64,000 nt of DNA, from assembly GCA_947164865.1 (NCBI GenBank), contig CAMUYA010000002.1, forward strand, positions 120,022 to 184,021. Direction: 5' to 3'. The notes beneath the pieces were generated by a model that saw nothing but the letters and a program-made list of their open reading frames with translations, was not told the DNA's origin and did not search any database. Position numbers and translations under genes: made by a program. This document shows positions 43,461 to 51,245 of this stretch, piece after piece. The DNA comes from an uncultured Lachnospiraceae bacterium (lineage in GTDB: Bacteria > Bacillota > Clostridia > Lachnospirales > Lachnospiraceae). Within the stretch, counting starts at the first letter, position 1. Each line of letters starts with the position of its first letter.

Positions 43461-45345
43461 AAAGATCATTCTCCTTAAAATATTCGTCCTGCCGTTTGTC
43501 TATTCGTCCGGGCAGATGGTCGATGTACTGTTTGGTCATGTCATCGTAAGCGTGACCTAAGAATGCTCTAGTTGCGCCTAGAGAAGCGCCAGACATATAA
43601 AGATCAGTTGCGATGGTATGCCGGTAATCATGTGACTTAAAGCAGATATCCTTTGTCTCTTCATAGAGAAGGAGTTGTTTTTTCATCTGTTTTACGAAGG
43701 TCGTTACCTGAAAGGGCTTAGCAGGATCCTTGCAGGAAGGGAAGATGAACTCAGAATCCGTATCATCTTCAGAGATATGCTTTCTTAGGAGTCTTGCTAT
43801 CTCTTCGGGGACCGGGATGTTCTTTTCTGCTCGGAGCTTACGCTGATATACCATGAGCCAGTCTGATCCGCCGTTTTTAAAAAGGGCATCTTTTTTTAGT
43901 GAGCAGACCTCGTTTATGCGAAGGCCTGTGCTGTAAAGCGTGATATAGATGAGTCCTATGGTTTCGGGGAAGTCCGGAAGCACAGTCATTATCCTGTCGA
44001 TGGTATCATCCTCGACTGACCTGTCATGATGGAGATAGTCAGCCTTCTTATAGAAATATTCAAAGGGAAATGAAGGTATCAGCAGGTCTTCTCTTACAGA
44101 CAGGACAGTCAGGAAGAATGAAAGCATGGTGAGAGTCAGGTTGTAAGTAAAAGGCTTTATGTCCATTGAATCCCTTAGTGATATGTACTCTTCGATATCG
44201 GAATAGGATATCTCAGATAAGGAGCTGTTTTTCTTTTCAAGGAACCGGATGAAATCCTTTGCCGAATTGTACTTTTCAAGCAGTGACTGCAGTGAGTACT
44301 TGGGAGAGAGGATCAGCAAATATTCCATGAAGTGCTGGAGATATATGCGGTCATCCTTTTTGATGTCACCAAATTCAAAGTTTTCTATGCTTCGTGTGTC
44401 GTTCTTTCTGCCAGAGAGATCAAATCTATCAAGTGACCACAATGTAGCGGTAAAATCGATCTTCTCATCTGAGAGGAATAGATACTTCCTTGCCCTAAAG
44501 AGTGCCTGCGGGGCAGTCTTTGATTTTGCTGTCATGTTCTCGTCAAGATATGTAAGGAAAACCGAGACATCATCATCAGTCACCTGCTTGATATCTGATA
44601 TTCCATACGCAACACAGAATTTATACAGATAGTAGAGCGGTATGATGAAATGCTGGAGCAGGTAATGGTTTTTGATATCCTTGATCCTCGATAAGTCGTG
44701 AAGGAGTATCCTAAATATCTGCTTTTTCATACATGCCGGAGCAGGAAGAGAAAAATCAAAGTAGAGGAACTCTTTACGTGCGGTGTAATAAAGTCTTTCA
44801 GCAATATATGGATCCGGGTAGTATCCGATGTAAAAGAGCTTGTTCTCAAATCTTGGCTTAGTTACGAAGGTGATATTTGCAATCTCGGAAAGCATCATCT
44901 TATCAAGCTGTTTTAGATATTCCGTAGCTTTAGCCGGAACGGATAGAGCGATATAGCGTTCATAAGAGATCCTTGTATCAGCGGTTATGCTTGAGAATGA
45001 GTCGATGCCGGATGCATAAAGAAAGACAAGTGCTTTTCTTCCTCGGGCGCTTACTGCAAATGATGTATTTGCCAGGGGATGGTTGATCTTCTTCATATAG
45101 GCGAAGGTAACAGTCTCAAGATCCCCCTTAAAAGCAAATATCTGTCCTTTGGAGAGAGCAAATTCGCGGTGCACGAGGTAAATGTAATTCCGCAATATAT
45201 CTACGTTTATCTCAGAGAGTGAAGTGATTCCGTATGAGGAGAGATAATTGTACAGAAAGGAAACCCTCTTGCCTAAAACAGATGGGCTGAGGGATAGCTC
45301 TTCATATAATTCATCTGAAGTTTTTAAGACTTTTAAAGCAGCCAT
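43444..45345 (-). CDS. tyrosine recombinase, Tn554 TnpB-like
   Basis: A 633-residue protein, close to the length of Tn554 TnpB. Catalytic residues: Arg in YSTGLRINEVCSL near 485, HDYRHTIATDLY near 572, and FLGHAYDDMTKQYIDHLPG with His and Tyr near 594-606. The long N-terminal half is helical, with a core-binding domain near 330-420. It starts 27 bases after the tnpA-like stop with GAAAGGAA and overlaps the third recombinase, so the products are made together. TnpB of Tn554 is needed with TnpA for site-specific insertion without inverted repeats. Confidence 0.88.
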   Translation of the reverse strand: MAALKVLKTSDELYEELSLSPSVLGKRVSFLYNYLSSYGITSLSEINVDILRNYIYLVHREFALSKGQIFAFKGDLETVTFAYMKKINHPLANTSFAVSARGRKALVFLYASGIDSFSSITADTRISYERYIALSVPAKATEYLKQLDKMMLSEIANITFVTKPRFENKLFYIGYYPDPYIAERLYYTARKEFLYFDFSLPAPACMKKQIFRILLHDLSRIKDIKNHYLLQHFIIPLYYLYKFCVAYGISDIKQVTDDDVSVFLTYLDENMTAKSKTAPQALFRARKYLFLSDEKIDFTATLWSLDRFDLSGRKNDTRSIENFEFGDIKKDDRIYLQHFMEYLLILSPKYSLQSLLEKYNSAKDFIRFLEKKNSSLSEISYSDIEEYISLRDSMDIKPFTYNLTLTMLSFFLTVLSVREDLLIPSFPFEYFYKKADYLHHDRSVEDDTIDRIMTVLPDFPETIGLIYITLYSTGLRINEVCSLKKDALFKNGGSDWLMVYQRKLRAEKNIPVPEEIARLLRKHISEDDTDSEFIFPSCKDPAKPFQVTTFVKQMKKQLLLYEETKDICFKSHDYRHTIATDLYMSGASLGATRAFLGHAYDDMTKQYIDHLPGRIDKRQDEYFKENDLYETDV

Positions 45346-45372
45346 CTTGTTTCCTTTCTACAAAGTTTACGG

Positions 45373-46479
45373 TCACAGGAAATCTGATACGTTTACGCCG
45401 GAAGCATTCTTTTTGAAATATGTATCTTGCGCATCTTCAATCTCATTGTCGGATACATGCAGGTACCTTTCAGTTGTAGCGATGTTCTTGTGACCAAGGG
45501 CTTTTGATATCTCGATGAGGGGCCAGTTTGCTTTACGCCTTTCATCTGCAAAGTAGTGCCTGAGCATATGGTTTGTGATGTGAACTCCGGACTGCTTTCC
45601 CAGGGTTTTTAGTGTCGAGTAGAAAGAGTTTATAGATAAGGGTGTGCCCTTGTTCTTTCCGCTTGTTACGATGAAAAGGTAATCTGTTTTTTCAAATATG
45701 TCCGCGTGCTCCGCGAGGTATATATTCAAAAGAGAGAACGCATCATCGGAGATCCTCATGTACCGTTCTTCGGCATTCTTGGCATAGGCACGGTTCTTGT
45801 TGTCATCACGATACCTGACAAAGATCCTTTTGTTCTCAAAATCGATATCTTCCGTGTACTTTATTCCAAGTGCTTCTCCAATCCTGAGTCCTGTTTCTTC
45901 CATGAGCATGATGAGGAGCTTGTCTCGGCTGTTCGTGCAGACAGAGAGGATCTTTTTGATGTCATCTTTTGAAGCTATCCTTGATTTATATTCATTCTTC
46001 TTAAGATACCCGTCATATGTGAGGCATGACGTTGTGACCTTTGTTCCGACGGAAGTAACATAGGAAAAGTTCCTGTCATCTAATACAGTAAGAAACGGGA
46101 GCTGACCGTTGCGGTGAAGGAAGTTGTATAAACCAAACACCGTTCGAAGGTAAACGTTTGCCGTATTGTTCTTTATTTCCAGGTAGCTTCCTGAATGCGC
46201 ACCGCTCTTTACATATGTAAGGAACTCGTGGAAGTGTTCGGACTGATCGGCAAATTTCATAGCAGCTACGGCTTCAAGCGTAAGGCTCCTAATATCAAGG
46301 AAATCCATGTAGTAGGGCAGGATCCTTGCTATCTGAATGATCGTATTCTCAGACCTGTTCTGCATAGCCTTGTGTTTAAGGTACTTGGTGCATTCTTTCT
46401 GGATGTTGCCGGTCTCTTTATCTAAGATATAGTGATATGTCTTTTTACCTTTTTTGACTGAACAAGCTTTGTATCTCAT
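45373..46479 (-). CDS. tyrosine recombinase, Tn554 TnpA-like
   Basis: A 368-residue integrase, matching Tn554 TnpA in size and position as first gene. It has a SAM-like core-binding region (HKAMQNRSENTIIQIARILPYYMDFL near residue 35-60), Arg in MEETGLRIGEALGIKY near 200, HMLRHYFADERRKANW near 305 and ISKALGHKNIATTERYLHVSD with the nucleophilic Tyr near 345. AAAGGAG lies 7 bases upstream on the minus strand. The control region 46480-46790 upstream holds a repeat array and is shared with the divergent XRE gene. Confidence 0.9.
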   Translation of the reverse strand: MRYKACSVKKGKKTYHYILDKETGNIQKECTKYLKHKAMQNRSENTIIQIARILPYYMDFLDIRSLTLEAVAAMKFADQSEHFHEFLTYVKSGAHSGSYLEIKNNTANVYLRTVFGLYNFLHRNGQLPFLTVLDDRNFSYVTSVGTKVTTSCLTYDGYLKKNEYKSRIASKDDIKKILSVCTNSRDKLLIMLMEETGLRIGEALGIKYTEDIDFENKRIFVRYRDDNKNRAYAKNAEERYMRISDDAFSLLNIYLAEHADIFEKTDYLFIVTSGKNKGTPLSINSFYSTLKTLGKQSGVHITNHMLRHYFADERRKANWPLIEISKALGHKNIATTERYLHVSDNEIEDAQDTYFKKNASGVNVSDFL

Positions 46480-46510
46480 GTCGCTTTTCTCCTTTCATAA
46501 TCTATGTGGG

Positions 46511-46745
46511 ACATAAAACACGTAATCCGAAAAAGTTTTTCAATATTTTAATGAAATTAATATATCAACATAAAGCAACTCATAGAACACATAAAACATG
46601 CTCTAAACAATAATAAAGCATATAGTATATGATATGTCAACATAAAAAGTTGATTTAATATGCTTTAAAGCATAGACAGACAATATGAATATTTGATAGA
46701 ATATCCACATAAAGCATATATTTATAGAAAATAGATATGCTGTAT
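46511..46745. repeat. array of short ACATAAARCAY repeats in AT-rich divergent control region
   Basis: The 311-base gap between the tnpA-like gene and the XRE gene is AT-rich and holds near-identical copies of an 11-base motif at 46511, 46568, 46589, 46611 and 46707, a perfect 16-base palindrome built of two inverted copies (TATGCTTTAAAGCATA, 46659-46674), and weaker copies at 46640 and, inverted, near 46737. Copies at 46568, 46589 and 46611 are spaced 21 and 22 bases, two helical turns. An 11-bp inverted repeat, ACAGACAATAT (46676-46686) and ATATTGTCTGT (46752-46762), encloses the last copies. The layout suits an operator or a partition site (parC). Confidence 0.75.
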
Positions 46746-46790
46746 GATAGAATATTGTCTGTATCGTAGATATTTTTAGAGGGATATTTT

Positions 46791-47501
46791 ATGCGTAGAT
46801 CAGAATTTGCGGATTATCCATTTGACAAAGAAGCATTCAAAGCGGTGATCCTAAAGGCTAAGGGAGAGAGGAGCCAGGCAGAGTTTTGTGACGAATGCGG
46901 GCTTTCCTATGCGTATATAAGCAGATATGTCAACGGAAAAGTGGACGAGGCACCGACGCTCCAGACGATAAAGAAAATTGCCCTTGGAACAAAGAGTGCG
47001 ACATATGAGGAATTACTTATCGCAGCTGGATATGATGCTGAAAAGTATAAGGATGACATACCGATTGGCGCATTCAGGAGGGATTATATTTATCCGGTGT
47101 TCATCGGGATAACTAACAGCCCTTATGACTGGAGGATTGAAAGTAGCGGATGCAAAGACGGAGAGCCTTTTGAGATAATTATCGAGAGACAGAATATCAA
47201 GAAGTGGTTTTTTGTTCCGGTAACGAAGGAAGATGTCACGAAGGACGATGTTATTTCAACACTTCTTAATCAGCCTAAGTTTGTTCCGGGAAGCAAAGTT
47301 AGCTTTATAACTGATGATGATGAGATATTTAAAAAACTCAAAGTAGTTGAGTTCCCTCTCATATCACTTTGCGTGTCTGTCATTAAAGTAGCCGGACAGA
47401 AGATTGTAGCGGAAGAGAGCATCATCACTTCATCAAAGAGTGATCTTTCTATTCTCAATAAAGATGAAGCAAGACCGTATACCATAGGGGAAAACTATTA
47501 A
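46791..47501 (+). CDS. XRE-type helix-turn-helix regulator with unknown C-terminal domain
   Basis: A 236-residue protein. Residues about 18-75 form an HTH: AVILKAKGERSQAEFCDECGLSYAYISRYVNGKVDEAPTLQTIKKIA, then EELLIAAGYD. The C-terminal 150 residues are mixed alpha-beta (FEIIIERQNIKKWFFVPVTKEDVTKDD) and not recognised. It is divergent from tnpA, with the repeat array between them, so it is a natural candidate for controlling both directions. GAGGG lies 9 bases before the ATG. Confidence 0.75.
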   Translation: MRRSEFADYPFDKEAFKAVILKAKGERSQAEFCDECGLSYAYISRYVNGKVDEAPTLQTIKKIALGTKSATYEELLIAAGYDAEKYKDDIPIGAFRRDYIYPVFIGITNSPYDWRIESSGCKDGEPFEIIIERQNIKKWFFVPVTKEDVTKDDVISTLLNQPKFVPGSKVSFITDDDEIFKKLKVVEFPLISLCVSVIKVAGQKIVAEESIITSSKSDLSILNKDEARPYTIGENY

Positions 47502-47510
47502 GGTAGTCAT

Positions 47511-47882
47511 ATGGGGAATATTAATAAAATAAGAGGGATAAAAGCAAAGATAGAACATTACGATAAAAACGGATTTTTTACGGAGTTCGTAGAAATGAAT
47601 GAAGATTTTATCGCGACATACCGTAAGAATAAGGGTAGCAGGAAGATTCTTGCTCTTAGTCAGACCCCGGTTTCAAAGTCGGAAATGAGGTCATTCTTTA
47701 AAGAAATCTATGATTTTGTAAGGACTGCATCGGAAGAAGATGACTGGTTTGGAGATACAAAGTATGAAGTTGAGCTCATCTATTCGGGATTTCATAGCGA
47801 GACTTTAAGGGGGATAACAAAAAAAGGGAGTGAAGTCCTTTTTGAAAAACTGATCGATTTTGTGAATGAACATCGTAATTAA
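47511..47882 (+). CDS. hypothetical protein
   Basis: A 123-residue soluble protein (MGNINKIRGIKAKIEHYDKNGFFTEFVEMNED start, EDDWFGDTKYEVELIYSGFHSETLRGITKKGSEVLFEKL end). I do not recognise it. It lies 9 bases after the regulator and 22 bases before the nitroreductase, so the three form an operon. Confidence 0.55.
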   Translation: MGNINKIRGIKAKIEHYDKNGFFTEFVEMNEDFIATYRKNKGSRKILALSQTPVSKSEMRSFFKEIYDFVRTASEEDDWFGDTKYEVELIYSGFHSETLRGITKKGSEVLFEKLIDFVNEHRN

Positions 47883-47904
47883 GGGATAATGCAGGAGAAA
47901 AAGA

Positions 47905-48570
47905 TTGAGCTATATTGATGCGATCAAAGAAAGACATGCGGTAAGGAATTACCTTTCAAAGAAGATAGAAGAAAGTAAAGTTGTAAAGATCCAGGAAAAG
48001 ATAGAGGAGCTGAACGAAAAGGGAAATCTTCATATGCAGCTTATCGAGGATGCCGGCAAGACATATAATAAGCTACTTAACAAGGTAATGGGGCTTGGAA
48101 GTGCTCCGAGCGTAATTGCTTGCATAGGAAAAGATGATGAAACTCTTGAAGAGAGGATCGGGTATTACGGAGAAGAGCTTGTCCTGTTCATTCAGGAGCT
48201 GGGACTGAATACCTGCTGGGCCGGTACATTCAATAAGATGAACATCAGAGCAGAGGTAAAAGAAGGTGAAAAGCTCGTCATCAGCATTGCGGTCGGATAT
48301 GGAGCAGATCACGGAAAGCCGCATAAGTCAAAGACTCCTGAGCAGGTGATCATTGCAAAGGGTGACAGACCATATTGGTTTAATATGGGAGTTGAAATGG
48401 CACTGCTTGCGCCGACTGCGATCAATCAGCAGAAGTTCCAGATACGCTTAAATGAGGACAAGTCTGTGGATTTTGTGGACAAAGGCGGTCCTTTTAGTAA
48501 GGTAGATCTTGGCATAGTAAGGCGTCATTTTGAAATAGGAGCAGAACGAGAAACGGCTAAACCTTTTTAA
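47905..48570 (+). CDS. nitroreductase family protein (TM1586-like)
   Basis: A 221-residue FMN-type nitroreductase of the putative-nitroreductase group in which the two halves are swapped in spacing. Evidence: IDAIKERHAVRNYLSKKI at the N terminus (flavin phosphate contact), LFIQELGLNTCWAGTF near residue 100 and MALLAPTAINQQKFQIRL near 168, which are the usual conserved segments. The start is TTG at 47905 with AGGAG 8 bases upstream. A redox enzyme between a recombinase cassette and a modification locus is odd; it may be a passenger. It ends about 70 bases before the AT-rich operon. Confidence 0.8.
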   Translation: MSYIDAIKERHAVRNYLSKKIEESKVVKIQEKIEELNEKGNLHMQLIEDAGKTYNKLLNKVMGLGSAPSVIACIGKDDETLEERIGYYGEELVLFIQELGLNTCWAGTFNKMNIRAEVKEGEKLVISIAVGYGADHGKPHKSKTPEQVIIAKGDRPYWFNMGVEMALLAPTAINQQKFQIRLNEDKSVDFVDKGGPFSKVDLGIVRRHFEIGAERETAKPF

Positions 48571-48638
48571 GTCCCTTTTTTTGGACACTTAAGATGGTAT
48601 ATATATTAAAGACGGCGGATCAAATTAGGTAGTTGTAT

Positions 48639-50381
48639 ATGATAGAAAGAATATGTCCAAAGTGTAAAGTGCCCACGACGGGCGATAAGTGTGTAAAAAC
48701 TGGTTGTGGATGCAATACGATAACTTCATCAACCATATATTGGTGTAATAAATGTAATGTTCCTGTATTTGAAAAAGAATGCCCGGAATGTGGTAATACT
48801 TGCGATTATGTAGCGACCGATATAAGACCAGTTTTCCCGGAAGAAGCAACTTTATTAGGATTAGCAATAAAAGATTCATATAATTATTTTTGGGGTAAGT
48901 CCGTTTGGTACGGAAGTAATGCATATATTGTTGATGGTGAGAAGTTCAAAGTATCTGTATCTAAGCTAAACAGTTTACCTATTGAATCAATAAGAGAACT
49001 AAAGGAAAAATACGATTCAATATCAAATAGCATTGATTATGACGCCTTTAATCAGATTATAGAGAAATTTATTAAGGCGAATGCCAATAGATATAATTAC
49101 ATCACAGAAGAAGCGGTTAATTATATTCAGAGCTATAAGTCTAGGTACAACATAGATGATATGTTTGTTTCCTTTAGTGGCGGTAAGGATTCTACAGTCA
49201 CTTCTCATCTTGTAAATCGTGCACTTGGAACTAATAAGGTTTTACATATTTTTGGTGATACCACATTGGAATTTCCATATACTATAGAATACAGAAAGCG
49301 TTTTAGTTCCAACGAGGAATCAAAGGGAGTAAGGGTACTGACAGCAAAGAACCGAGAAAAGAATTTTGAGGATTTATGTGATATAGTTGGTCCCCCTAGT
49401 CGTGTTATGCGTTGGTGTTGCACAGTTTTTAAAACTGGTGCAATTCAAAAGACGATATCATCTGCATATAAAGATAAAACTAATATTTTGACGTTTCAGG
49501 GTATTCGAAGGAATGAGTCCGCCAGTAGAAGTAAGTACGAAAGAGAATCGGAGAGCCCTAAGATTTCCAAACAGACTGTTGCAGCACCTATAATTGATTG
49601 GATAGATTTTGATGTTTGGCTTTATATTTTAACAACTGGAATAGATTTTAACGAGGCTTATAGACTTGGATATACAAGAGTTGGCTGTTGGTGTTGCCCT
49701 AACAACGGAGGATGGTCTGAGTTTTTATCTAAAGTTCATATGCATGATCAATATATTCATTGGAGAGAAATACTTATTGAATTTGCAAAGAAAATAGGCA
49801 AACCGGATCCAGAAGAATATATTGATGGAGGTAATTGGAAAGCCAGACAAGGAGGAAATGGCTTAGAGGCTGCACAAACGTCTATAGTGAGCTTTGAACC
49901 ATGCGCGACAGACGAGAATGCGTTTAATTATGAGCTTCAAAAACCGATTACAGACGAATTATACGAATTATTTAAGCCGTTTGGTTATATAAATAAAGAG
50001 CTCGGAAATAAGAGGTTAGGCGAAGTATATATTCTTGATAAAAAAGGAAATGTTGTTCTGATCCTCCAGGGAAGAATTGGAAAAAACAAACTAAAAGTGA
50101 TTATTAAGAATATCCATATAGCGGGCGCAAAGAATATCGGTGTTGCTGAAGGAAAAATACAATGCCAGCTTACAAAATATCAAATGTGTTTGGGATGCAA
50201 AGCATGCGAGAGCGTTTGTAAGCATGATGCGATAAGCGTAAAGGATGACGGGTCAGGTAAAATAACTTATTACATTGATGATAATAAATGTGTAAGATGT
50301 ACTGAATGTGTAGGACACTTTAATGCTGGATGTTATATGAGGAAAGTGTTAGGAATTAAAAGGAGCAACGATGGAAAATAA
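48639..50381 (+). CDS. sspD: PP-loop PAPS-reductase-family protein with zinc ribbons and ferredoxin domain (SspD/DndC-like)
   Basis: A 581-residue protein (start ATG at 48639, AGGT upstream; a TTG lies 6 bases earlier). N-terminal cysteine pairs (CPKCKV, WCNKC, CPECGNTC) suggest zinc ribbons. The ATP-pyrophosphatase loop SFSGGKDSTVTSHLV is at residues 177-191, followed by RWCCTVFKTGAI and FQGIRRNESASRSKY, segments typical of DndC/SspD-type enzymes. The last 70 residues are a 2[4Fe-4S] ferredoxin (CLGCKACESVCKHDAI and CVRCTECVGHF). Family members adenylate the DNA phosphate or carry sulfur for phosphorothioate modification. First gene of the seven-gene operon; overlaps the DUF4007 gene by 11 bases. 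Confidence 0.78.
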   Translation: MIERICPKCKVPTTGDKCVKTGCGCNTITSSTIYWCNKCNVPVFEKECPECGNTCDYVATDIRPVFPEEATLLGLAIKDSYNYFWGKSVWYGSNAYIVDGEKFKVSVSKLNSLPIESIRELKEKYDSISNSIDYDAFNQIIEKFIKANANRYNYITEEAVNYIQSYKSRYNIDDMFVSFSGGKDSTVTSHLVNRALGTNKVLHIFGDTTLEFPYTIEYRKRFSSNEESKGVRVLTAKNREKNFEDLCDIVGPPSRVMRWCCTVFKTGAIQKTISSAYKDKTNILTFQGIRRNESASRSKYERESESPKISKQTVAAPIIDWIDFDVWLYILTTGIDFNEAYRLGYTRVGCWCCPNNGGWSEFLSKVHMHDQYIHWREILIEFAKKIGKPDPEEYIDGGNWKARQGGNGLEAAQTSIVSFEPCATDENAFNYELQKPITDELYELFKPFGYINKELGNKRLGEVYILDKKGNVVLILQGRIGKNKLKVIIKNIHIAGAKNIGVAEGKIQCQLTKYQMCLGCKACESVCKHDAISVKDDGSGKITYYIDDNKCVRCTECVGHFNAGCYMRKVLGIKRSNDGK

Positions 50382-51240
50382 AGTTAAATACAGGCTTCAA
50401 GGTCATGAAAAATTCCCGTTAAGAGAAGGTTGGCTTAATAAAGGCTTGATAGAAGTTGATTCAAACGAATTGATTTTTCTTAGTAAAGATGCTCCAGACG
50501 AATTTGGTATAGGAAGTAACATGGTTAAATCACTTCGATACTGGATGCGAGCGCTTGGTTTGTTTGAATCAGATACCGCAAAAGGATCTGTTCTATCTAG
50601 TATAGGAAAATCAATTATTAAATATGATCCGTATTTAGAGGATACATTTTCACTCTGGGTTATGCACTCGTATATTGCAAAGAATAAGGAAGAGGCAACA
50701 GCGTGGTATCTTTACTTTAATCACTGTGATGCAGATGTGTTAACTAAGGACCAGGTTGAGCACATTTTAAGTAGAGAATTGACAAAGTATATAGGTAGTC
50801 CGGATTTTTCTGATAAATCTCTTAAGAACGATATTGATGTTTTGCTCAACATGTATAGCAAAGATAAAGGGATGACTGATCCGGAAGAAAAAAATGTTTC
50901 TCCTTTTGTTCAATTAGGATTGGTAAAAAAGATTGATAACCAGTATGTAAAATCGAATCCCGATATGAGAAATATGAATGAGTGGGTTGTATTGTATGAG
51001 TTAGCACAACTGATGGAAGGAAAAGAAGCAATTTCTATAGAGCAGGTTTCTTTGGGCGATGGAAGTCTTTCATCAATATATCATTTGGGAAATGTTGTTA
51101 TTAACAATTTCCTTGATAGGTTAGATGCGCTGGGATATATCAGGGTGGATAGAACTGCAGGTTTGGATATGATCTACAGATTGAATGAGTTTTCTAAAGA
51201 AAGCGTTATTGAAGAATACTTTGAGAGATTAGACAGGTGA
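50371..51240 (+). CDS. sspB: DUF4007 protein (SspB-like, DNA nicking component)
   Basis: A 289-residue protein with the DUF4007 pattern: GHEKFPLREGWLNKGL at residues 11-26, DAPDEFGIGSNMVKSLRYWMRALGLFE near 37-63, then SIGKSIIKYDPYLEDTFSLWVMHSYIAKN. The C-terminal half has winged-helix character. DUF4007 proteins accompany phosphorothioate genes; in the Ssp system this component nicks DNA to allow sulfur insertion. It overlaps its neighbours on both sides by a few bases, which argues for a stoichiometric complex. Confidence 0.78.
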   Translation: MENKVKYRLQGHEKFPLREGWLNKGLIEVDSNELIFLSKDAPDEFGIGSNMVKSLRYWMRALGLFESDTAKGSVLSSIGKSIIKYDPYLEDTFSLWVMHSYIAKNKEEATAWYLYFNHCDADVLTKDQVEHILSRELTKYIGSPDFSDKSLKNDIDVLLNMYSKDKGMTDPEEKNVSPFVQLGLVKKIDNQYVKSNPDMRNMNEWVVLYELAQLMEGKEAISIEQVSLGDGSLSSIYHLGNVVINNFLDRLDALGYIRVDRTAGLDMIYRLNEFSKESVIEEYFERLDR

Positions 51241-51245
51241 TCAAA

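Noticed and set aside
46511..46745. Possible CRISPR array
   Set aside because: Repeats are only 11 bases, unevenly spaced, in both orientations, and no cas gene is present.
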